From a bacterium UBP10_UBA1149 (GTDB lineage Bacteria; Desulfobacterota; Binatia; UBA1149), in assembly GCA_002311335.1 (NCBI GenBank), contig DBZX01000044.1, forward strand, positions 3,340 through 16,276: a DNA stretch of 12,937 nt. Direction: 5' to 3'. Under the pieces are notes generated by a model. It was not told the DNA's origin and made no database searches. It saw only the letters and a list, made by a program, of their open reading frames with translations. Below, piece after piece: positions 1-7,303 of the stretch (within the stretch, counting starts at the first letter, position 1; the number at the start of each line of letters is the position of its first letter). The position numbers were made by a program, and so were the translations under genes.

Positions 1-444
1 CGGCGGTCGAGCGTTCGCCTGCTGGACAACCTGATAAGCGCCAACTTCGACAAGGGGCTGGGTGTGTCGGGGGCCTCGCTGGCCGGTTCGGGCAACACGA
101 TCACCCTCAACGGGCTCGACGATCCAGTGATGAGCGCACTATCGCGCGACGCGGGTGGCACGGGCCGGCCACCCAACGGCGACGGCTTGCGGGTCGGACT
201 GGGCTCACGGGTTGAACTCGCCAACACGGTCATAAGCGGTAACGCCGACGCCGGCGTTGTGGTCAACGATGATTCGCTGCTGAGGCTCAGCGGAGGGCGC
301 GTCACCGACAACGGTAGCAGGGGGGTGGTGCTGCACGACCGCGCGTCGGTCGAACTCCGCGGGGTCGAAGTCAGGGGCCACGGGGCGCGTGATCTCCTGG
401 TCGCTGAGGGCGCAACGCTCACGCGGCTGGAAAGCGCTGAGTAA
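1..444 (+). CDS. Right-handed beta-helix protein, C-terminal fragment
   Basis: The frame is open from base 1 and ends with TAA at 442-444, so only the last 147 residues of a longer protein are present. The sequence is built of short turns of about 22-25 residues rich in Gly, Asn, Asp and Val, for example VELANTVISGNADAGVVV, then LLRLSGGRVTDNGSRGVVL, then VELRGVEVRGHGARDLLV. This is the pattern of parallel beta-helix (PbH1/NosD-like, pectate-lyase-like) coils, with the N-x-G turns and stacked hydrophobic positions expected of such solenoids. Proteins of this kind are usually exported or surface-attached and bind or cleave polysaccharides, but no catalytic residues can be assigned here. A GTG at position 64 is an internal codon rather than the true start, because coding character continues upstream. 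The gene converges on the mutase with a gap of only 23 bp. The fold is a confident call; the function is unknown. Confidence 0.7.
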   Translation, partial: RRSSVRLLDNLISANFDKGLGVSGASLAGSGNTITLNGLDDPVMSALSRDAGGTGRPPNGDGLRVGLGSRVELANTVISGNADAGVVVNDDSLLRLSGGRVTDNGSRGVVLHDRASVELRGVEVRGHGARDLLVAEGATLTRLESAE

Positions 445-479
445 CGCAGAGACCGCGTCTTCGTGGCTCAGCCGCGCTT
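432..479. terminator. Hairpin spanning both convergent stop codons
   Basis: The left arm AAGCGCTGAG (432-441) pairs with CTCAG (467-471) and CGCTT (475-479), leaving a 3-base bulge at 472-474. The loop region contains the TAA of the beta-helix gene, and the right arm contains the stop codon of the mutase on the other strand. There is no U-tract on either side. A bidirectional terminator or 3'-end stabilising structure shared by the two convergent genes is a reasonable inference, but nothing more direct supports it. Confidence 0.3.
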
Positions 480-2465
480 GTTGCTCACCAGTTCTACGAT
501 GTCGTTCATGATGCTGGTCAGTTCGAAGTCCCGCGGGGTGTATACCCCTGCGACGCCCAGGGACTTGAGTTCGGCGGCGTCCGCGTCGGGAATGATTCCG
601 CCCACGATCAGGGTCACGTCTTCAAGATCGAGCTTCTTCATCTTGTCTACGAGGTCGGGGACCAGCGTCATGTGTGATCCCGAAAGTATGCTCAGGCCGA
701 TCGCGTCCACGTCTTCTTCCTGGGCAGTAGTCACGATTTCGTCACTGGTCAGGCGGATGCCGTGATATATGACCTCCATGCCGCAGTCGCGGGCGCGCAC
801 GGCGATCTGTTCTGCACCGTTGCTGTGACCGTCGAGACCCGGTTTGCCAACCAGCAGCCTCAGCGTGTGGCCGAGGCGCTTGCCGAGCGCCTTCACCTTT
901 TCGCGTACCGCAACCACCGCGTCGGTGTCAGCCGCCGACTGGCCGCCCACGCCGGTGGGCGCGCGGTATTCACCGAACACGTCGCGCAGTACCTGTGACC
1001 ACTCCCCGGTAGTCAGCCCGGCCGAAGCAGCAGCTATCGAGCTCTCCATGATGTTACTGCCGCTTGTTGCCGAATCGCGCAGGGCCTGCAGGGCCGCCTC
1101 GACATCGCCTTTGTTGCGTTTTGCCCTGAAGGCTTCGAGGCGTTCGATCTGCTCGCGCTCGGCCGATACATCGACCTTGAGTATGGCGTTGCCCATGTCC
1201 GAGGTAAGCGGCGAAGGCTCACTCTCGGCCCAGCGATTGACTCCAACAACGCACTGCTCGCCTGTTTCGATACGGCGCAATCGCCGCGCGTTGGAATCCA
1301 CCAGGCGCTGCTTCATGTAGCCGGTTTTGACGGCCTCGACCGCGCCGTCCATCTCGTCAATACGCTCCAGCTCCTCGTAGGCTTCTGCGATCAGGCTGTC
1401 CACCTTGGCCTGAACCACCGGCGATTCGTCGAGGATGTCTGCGTACTCCAGCAGGTCGGTTTCGTAGGCCATTATCTGTTGCGTCCTCAGCGCCCACTGC
1501 TGGTCCCAGGGCCGGGGCAGGCCCAGGGCCTCGTTCCAGGCCGGGAGCTGCACGGCTCTCGCGCGGGCTTTCCTGGACAACACCACCCCGAGCATCTCCA
1601 GCGCTATTCGGATGGCGTTGTTTTCGGGTTGCTGTTCGGTGAGGCCCAGTGAGTTGACCTGCACGCCGTAACGGAAACGCCTGAGCTTGGGGTCTTCCAC
1701 GCCGTAGCGTTCGATTCCGAGCTTGTCCCAGGTCTCGACAAACGCGCGCATCTTGCAGGTCTCTTCAATGAAACGGATGCTGGCGTTAACGAAAAATGAG
1801 ATACGGCCGAAGACCCGCACCATGGTCTCGCTGTCCATTCCGGGTCGTTTCTTGACCTCGTCGAGTACGGCTATGGCGTTGGCCAGCGTGAACGCGAGTT
1901 CCTCGGACGGCGTGGCCCCGGCTTCCTGCAGGTGGTAGCTGCAGATGTTGATCGGGTTCCACTTGGGAATATTGCTGACCGTGTACTCGATGATGTCGCC
2001 GGTGAGGCGCATCGATTGGGTGGGAGGAAAAACGTAGGTACCCCGCGACAGGTATTCCTTGATGATGTCGTTCTGGATGGTCCCCTGCAGGCCGCCGGGG
2101 TCGACCCCCTGGCGCTCGGCCACCGCCACGTACAGCGCCAGCAGCCAGGCCGCGGTGGCGTTGATGGTCATCGACGTGTTCATGCGGTCCAACGGTATGT
2201 CTTTGAACAAGGTTTCCATGTCGGCGATGCTGTCAACCGGCACGCCGACTTTACCTACTTCCCCGCGCGCGAGCGGGTGATCGGAGTCGTAACCGGTCTG
2301 CGTGGGCAGATCGAAGGCTACGCTCAGGCCGGTCTGGCCCTTTTCGAGGTTGCCTCTGTAGAGCGCGTTCGAGGCCTCGGCCGAACTGTGGCCTGAATAG
2401 GTACGAAAAATCCACGGGCGATCCTTTTTGACCAGCTTCGTGGCGGTATTATCGGTAGATGCCAT
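468..2465 (-). CDS. meaA: B12-dependent acyl-CoA mutase, ethylmalonyl-CoA mutase/MeaA type
   Basis: This is a 665-residue cytoplasmic coenzyme-B12 mutase with the catalytic barrel first and the cobalamin-binding domain at the C-terminus. Residues 16-80 contain RPWIFRTYSGHSSAEASNAL, FDLPTQTGYDSDH (51-63) and GEVGKVGV. The barrel later has NICSYHLQEAGATPSEELAF and ARAVQLPAWNEALGLPRPWD, as in MeaA/ethylmalonyl-CoA mutases; classical methylmalonyl-CoA mutase has FDLATHRGYDSDH at the first site. The B12 motif D-x-H-x-x-G is at D545-G-H547-S-N-G550, followed by GLSILSGSH and a GG motif near 622, as expected for base-off/His-on cobalamin binding. The known family reaction is (2R)-ethylmalonyl-CoA to (2S)-methylsuccinyl-CoA in the ethylmalonyl-CoA pathway; methylmalonyl-CoA or another branched acyl-CoA remains possible. 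No crotonyl-CoA carboxylase/reductase, MeaB chaperone or epimerase lies in the window. The start is the ATG at 2465, with only a weak AGG about 11 bases upstream. It is divergent from the acyltransferase. Confidence 0.88.
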   Translation of the reverse strand: MASTDNTATKLVKKDRPWIFRTYSGHSSAEASNALYRGNLEKGQTGLSVAFDLPTQTGYDSDHPLARGEVGKVGVPVDSIADMETLFKDIPLDRMNTSMTINATAAWLLALYVAVAERQGVDPGGLQGTIQNDIIKEYLSRGTYVFPPTQSMRLTGDIIEYTVSNIPKWNPINICSYHLQEAGATPSEELAFTLANAIAVLDEVKKRPGMDSETMVRVFGRISFFVNASIRFIEETCKMRAFVETWDKLGIERYGVEDPKLRRFRYGVQVNSLGLTEQQPENNAIRIALEMLGVVLSRKARARAVQLPAWNEALGLPRPWDQQWALRTQQIMAYETDLLEYADILDESPVVQAKVDSLIAEAYEELERIDEMDGAVEAVKTGYMKQRLVDSNARRLRRIETGEQCVVGVNRWAESEPSPLTSDMGNAILKVDVSAEREQIERLEAFRAKRNKGDVEAALQALRDSATSGSNIMESSIAAASAGLTTGEWSQVLRDVFGEYRAPTGVGGQSAADTDAVVAVREKVKALGKRLGHTLRLLVGKPGLDGHSNGAEQIAVRARDCGMEVIYHGIRLTSDEIVTTAQEEDVDAIGLSILSGSHMTLVPDLVDKMKKLDLEDVTLIVGGIIPDADAAELKSLGVAGVYTPRDFELTSIMNDIVELVSNKRG

Positions 2466-2471
2466 CGGTCA

Positions 2472-2500
2472 GGCCTAGCAGGCTGCCGGTGTTTGCTCAA
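2472..2500 (-). promoter_or_regulatory. Candidate promoter of the mutase
   Basis: On the minus strand a TTGAGC hexamer (2500-2495) is separated by 17 bases from TAGGCC (2477-2472), which ends 6 bases before the ATG. The -35 matches the sigma-70 consensus at four of six positions, but the -10 is poor (two of six). If used, the transcript would begin at or next to the ATG. It is listed mainly because the same spacing recurs at three other starts in this window. Confidence 0.2.
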
Positions 2501-2520
2501 GGGGGCGACAGGTTGCTACC

Positions 2521-2530
2521 CCCCGCGGGG
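2521..2530. repeat. 10-bp perfect palindrome between divergent genes
   Basis: CCCCGCGGGG reads the same on both strands. It lies between the candidate -35 elements of the divergent mutase and acyltransferase genes, where a dimeric regulator could act on both. Short GC palindromes arise easily in GC-rich DNA, so an operator role is only a suggestion. Confidence 0.25.
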
Positions 2531-2535
2531 TGAGC

Positions 2536-2564
2536 TTGGGCGGGAGGGCGGCTGGGGTTACACT
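2536..2564 (+). promoter_or_regulatory. Candidate promoter of the acyltransferase gene
   Basis: TTGGGC (2536-2541), a 17-base spacer and TACACT (2559-2564, four of six matches to TATAAT) end 7 bases before the GTG at 2572. There is no convincing Shine-Dalgarno sequence before that GTG, so a leaderless message starting at about the GTG is possible. This arrangement also supports 2572 as the start codon. The -35 is weak (TTG only). Confidence 0.25.
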
Positions 2565-2571
2565 CGCGGGG

Positions 2572-3477
2572 GTGGGCAGAGTAATTGACATGGTCGCCTA
2601 TGGCCTGTTGCGAGCGGCCTGGGCGCTGGGTGCCGCGCTGCCACTGGCGGTGACAAGGGGCGCCCTCGAGGGCCTCTGCAGCCTGGCCTCCAGGGTCGAC
2701 GCCCGTCACAGGCGGGTCATCGACAACAACCTGCGCCAGGCGTTTCCTTCCTGGGATGCCGCCCAGCGAAATAGTTGCTCCAGGGTCGTTTTTCGCAGCT
2801 GGGGACGCATGATGGCCGAACTTATGCATTCGCGTGCCTTGATGGCCAACGGGAGTATCCGCGGCGTCGAAAAGGTTGCCGCTGCGGTGGATGAACTGGC
2901 CGGTGCTGGCAACGGGGTCTTGATACTGACCGCCCACAGCGCCAATTTTGAATTGATGGCCCGGGCTGTCGGTAACAGTGGCGTGGCCATGAGCGCCTTT
3001 TACCGGCCGATGCGGAACAGGCTGATAAACGATTTTCTGCTGGCCCAGCGATCAGAGGCCGGCGTGAGCTCGGTGGGCAGGGGCAGTGCCTTGCGCGAAA
3101 TAGTGAGCGTTCTTGCTGCCGGCGGCGTGGTGGCAGCCCCCCTGGACCAGAATCAGGGCCACGGGAGGGGGGTTTTCGTGGAATTTTTTGGTCGTCCGGC
3201 CTGTACGTCGACCATGTTGGCGAGGTTGTCGCTGGCTAGCTCGGCCCCCGTTCTGCCGGTGTTTGCCAGCTGGGACAGCGACGGCCTCGTGATTGATGTG
3301 AGGCGGGCAGTGCATCCGCCGCTGTCACCGGCGGACAGGCGACAGGCGGCTGTAGATCTTACGGGGAGCTATACCGAGCTCGTAGAGCAGCAGGTGCGCT
3401 CACGGCCCGAGCAGTGGAACTGGGCCCACCGCCGCTGGAAGACCCGCCCAGCGGCCGAAACGGCAGCCGCTGAATAA
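2572..3477 (+). CDS. LpxL/HtrB-like lysophospholipid (lipid A) acyltransferase
   Basis: This inner-membrane-associated acyltransferase, about 301 residues from this start, resembles the Kdo2-lipid IVA lauroyl/myristoyl transferases that add secondary acyl chains to lipid A. The catalytic HX4(D/E) motif is the HSANFE stretch, with His at residue 122 and Glu at 127 when counted from 2572. It is followed by the family's LDQNQG and FVEFFGRPACTST block and by a hydrophobic stretch ending APVLPVF. The C-terminus has the usual R-P-E-Q-W-N-W-x-H-x-R-W-K-T-R-P signature. The N-terminal segment is hydrophobic, as in LpxL. The frame is open to a GTG at 2530 with no ribosome site. I chose GTG 2572 because the protein then begins with the family-like R-x-x-D-x-x-x-Y-x-x-x-R pattern. 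ATG 2590 is the other option. Transfer to a phospholipid or PIM-like glycolipid instead of lipid A is possible. The next gene, korA, has its own promoter region. Confidence 0.85.
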   Translation: MGRVIDMVAYGLLRAAWALGAALPLAVTRGALEGLCSLASRVDARHRRVIDNNLRQAFPSWDAAQRNSCSRVVFRSWGRMMAELMHSRALMANGSIRGVEKVAAAVDELAGAGNGVLILTAHSANFELMARAVGNSGVAMSAFYRPMRNRLINDFLLAQRSEAGVSSVGRGSALREIVSVLAAGGVVAAPLDQNQGHGRGVFVEFFGRPACTSTMLARLSLASSAPVLPVFASWDSDGLVIDVRRAVHPPLSPADRRQAAVDLTGSYTELVEQQVRSRPEQWNWAHRRWKTRPAAETAAAE

Positions 3478-3483
3478 CCTCAG

Positions 3484-3519
3484 CTTCAGCTCAGCGTAAC
3501 CGGGCTGAAGCCGCTTCAG
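3484..3519 (+). terminator. Two mutually exclusive hairpins after the acyltransferase
   Basis: Three arms alternate: CTTCAGC (3484-3490), GCTGAAG (3504-3510) and CTTCAG (3514-3519). The middle arm can pair with the first (7 bp, 13-base loop) or the third (6 bp, 3-base loop), but not both. No U-run follows, so this is a weak candidate for an intrinsic terminator. It lies 7 bases after the stop codon of the acyltransferase gene. Confidence 0.25.
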
Positions 3520-3534
3520 GTAAATTAGATTTAC
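3520..3534. repeat. AT-rich inverted repeat upstream of korA
   Basis: GTAAAT, three bases, then ATTTAC form a perfect 6-bp inverted repeat in a distinctly AT-rich patch of an otherwise GC-rich sequence. It lies about 24 bp upstream of the candidate korA -35 hexamer. It could be an operator or an upstream activator site; the sequence alone does not say which. Confidence 0.3.
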
Positions 3535-3557
3535 TTGTGTAATCAGGGCTTATTCAT

Positions 3558-3586
3558 TTGATCCCGTAATCTTGCTTCATTAACTT
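3558..3586 (+). promoter_or_regulatory. Candidate korAB promoter
   Basis: TTGATC (3558-3563) and TAACTT (3581-3586) are separated by 17 bases, with four and three matches to the sigma-70 hexamers. The region from about 3520 to 3590 is AT-rich compared with the coding DNA around it, and this is the only sizeable gap before korA. A start near 3593 would give a leader of about 75 bases that includes the hairpin at 3599-3631. Confidence 0.3.
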
Positions 3587-3598
3587 GGAAGGACCGAC

Positions 3599-3631
3599 CC
3601 TGCTGGCCCTCTCGCGTGGGCAGCCAGCAGG
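3599..3631 (+). promoter_or_regulatory. Leader hairpin upstream of korA
   Basis: CCTGCTGGC (3599-3607) is a perfect 9-bp complement of GCCAGCAGG (3623-3631), with a 15-base loop. It sits 36 bases before the korA ATG and leaves the ribosome site GAGAGG (3655-3660) free. The stem is GC-rich and would be stable in RNA. It could protect the 5' end or act in attenuation. No known riboswitch class is recognised. Confidence 0.35.
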
Positions 3632-3667
3632 TGCTGCGGGCAAATCTGATGATAGAGAGGCAGTTAA

Positions 3668-5538
<1,871 letters not shown>

Positions 5539-5542
<4 letters not shown>

Positions 5543-6552
5543 GTGGTGAACAGGCAAAGCTGAGTCGCAAGGATTTCGTCAGCGATCAGGACGTCCGTTG
5601 GTGTCCGGGGTGTGGCGACTACGCAATACTGGCGCAGGTGCAGCGGGTGATGCCGGAGCTGAATATACCTCGCGAAAACATAGTGTTCGTTTCAGGTATC
5701 GGCTGTTCCAGCCGCTTTCCTTACTACATGAACACCTACGGCTTCCACAGCATTCACGGCCGGGCCACGGCTATTGCTTCGGGACTCAAACTGTCCAGGC
5801 CCGAGCTGTCGGTGTGGGTGGTAACGGGTGACGGCGATGGCCTGAGTATCGGCGGCAACCATCTCATCCACCTGCTGCGGCGCAATCTGGATATCAACAT
5901 CCTGCTGTTCAATAACGAGATCTATGGTCTCACCAAGGGGCAGTACTCTCCCACTTCGAGGATCGGCCTGATCACCAAGTCGAGCCCGCTGGGCGTGGCC
6001 GATCATCCTTTTGATACGGTTTCGCTGGCGCTGGGCGCCGACGCAACCTTTGTCGCGCGCACGGTTGATACCGAGACCCGGCATCTCCAGGAGATGCTTC
6101 GCCGGGCCGTTGCGCACAAGGGGACATCGTTTATCGAGATCCTGCAGAACTGTCCTATTTTTAACGATGGAGCTTTCGAGGACGTTTCGGGTAAAGGCTC
6201 TCGTATTCAGAACCAGCTGGTTCTCGAGCACGGGCAGCCGCTGCTTTTTGGTTCCGAGGATGCCCGCATGGGTGTGGCCCTGGGCAAGGACATGTCTCCG
6301 CAGGTCGTAAGCATGGACTCGACGCCCGAGGAGGAGGTGCTGTTGCACGATGAAACCAACGAGGCCCTCGGGTTTTTTCTAAGTCGCCTGGAGCGACCGG
6401 AGTTCCCCGTGCCGTTGGGCGTTATACGAGCCATGGACAGGCCAATTTACGAGAAAGAAGTCGCGGCGCAGGCTGAACGCGCACTCAGCGACATGGGACA
6501 GCCGGACTTCAACAAGCTGTTCACTGGCGGGGACACTTGGACAGTCGAATAG
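5539..6552 (+). CDS. korB: 2-oxoacid:ferredoxin oxidoreductase beta subunit (KorB)
   Basis: This is the 337-residue beta subunit that binds the diphosphate end of thiamine diphosphate and carries the single [4Fe-4S] cluster of KorAB. The cluster ligands are visible: Cys22 and Cys25 in RWCPGCGDYAIL, Cys56 in VSGIGCSSRFP and Cys205 in LQNCPIFND. The cofactor motif is GDGDGLSIGGNH (97-108), ending with NNEIYGLTKGQYSPTS (125-140), as in KorB/2-oxoacid ferredoxin oxidoreductases. Length and domain order are normal. The ATG overlaps the korA stop by 4 bp and is preceded by the strong GGAGGAAGG, so the subunits should be made in equal amounts. No separate ferredoxin (delta) subunit gene follows, so electrons must go to a ferredoxin encoded elsewhere. 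Confidence 0.93.
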
Positions 6553-6606
6553 GGTCCTTGTAAGCTCATCGGCCGTGCCCTGGGACGGCAACGGGAGAGA
6601 AGAGAG

Positions 6607-7152
6607 ATGAAAGAGATCGAAGGCGTTGAAGAATTCATCGACGAGACCATAGAAGAACTCAAGGGGGAAACGGGCGATGGCGTGCTCGACGAAGACGCGC
6701 TGCGCGAGCCCGTGAGTACGCTCGAACCGCGTAAGCCGGTGGTGGTCGGTCCGCAAACACCGGCGCTCGAGGCCGTGGCCGTGATGCGCGAGCAGGGGAT
6801 GGGCTGCGTGCTGGTCGTCCGGTCTAATCGCTTGAAGGGGATTTTCACAGAGAGGGACGTCCTGAACCACCTGGTCGGCCTGGGTCCGGAGGTGGCCAAG
6901 ACCCCCGTGCGCAAGTTGATGACCGGCAACCCCGAGACTCTCAGGCCCAGTGATTCAATAGCCTACGCCTTGAACAAGATGAGCCTTGGCGGCTATCGGC
7001 ACATCCCGCTGGTCGACAACTCGGATGCGCCGGTGGGAGTCATTTCGGTCAAGGACATCGTCAACTACCTGGTCAAGCTGTTTCCCAAGAGCGTGATGAA
7101 CCTTCCCACCCTGCCGCGAGGTAATTACGCCCGCGAAAGAGAAGGCGCCTGA
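6607..7152 (+). CDS. Two-CBS-domain protein downstream of korAB
   Basis: This 181-residue cytoplasmic protein consists of an acidic N-terminal stretch (1-34) and a pair of CBS domains (about 37-92 and 101-158) that should form a Bateman module. Each repeat has the nucleotide-contact motif G-x-x-S/T-x-x-D: GIFTERD with Thr81 and Asp84, and GVISVKD with Ser147 and Asp150. MTGNPETLRPSDS is the linker typical of such pairs. CBS pairs bind AMP, ADP, ATP or related adenylates and regulate an attached or partner protein; here no effector domain is fused. It has a good purine-rich ribosome site (GGGAGAGAAGAGAG) just before the ATG and lies 54 bp after korB on the same strand, so co-transcription is likely. 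A role as an energy-charge sensor for the oxidoreductase is inferred from position only. Confidence 0.85.
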   Translation: MKEIEGVEEFIDETIEELKGETGDGVLDEDALREPVSTLEPRKPVVVGPQTPALEAVAVMREQGMGCVLVVRSNRLKGIFTERDVLNHLVGLGPEVAKTPVRKLMTGNPETLRPSDSIAYALNKMSLGGYRHIPLVDNSDAPVGVISVKDIVNYLVKLFPKSVMNLPTLPRGNYAREREGA

Positions 7153-7303
7153 CACGGGGAGGCGTGTTTCTGCCGGGTTTGCTGGTCACCACGGCTTTCG
7201 GCGTTGGCCTCGGCCACGCGCTTCGGCGCACAGGATATGGGCCCGGGGTCTTTCATACCGGGCATACTTACGATAAACAGGATGTAGCGGGAGGTGTGGC
7301 GGA

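Noticed and set aside
2497..2937. 146-codon minus-strand open frame opposite the acyltransferase start
   Set aside because: It is antisense to the acyltransferase and has low-complexity His/Pro/Gly content without homology that I recognise.
5692..6348. 218-codon minus-strand open frame inside korB
   Set aside because: It is antisense to conserved cofactor and cluster motifs of KorB and has no domain signature.
7152..7170. ACACG/CGTGT hairpin followed by TTC just after the CBS gene
   Set aside because: The stem is only 5 bp, the U-run is three bases, and its first arm overlaps the last base of the stop codon; it is too weak to call a terminator.
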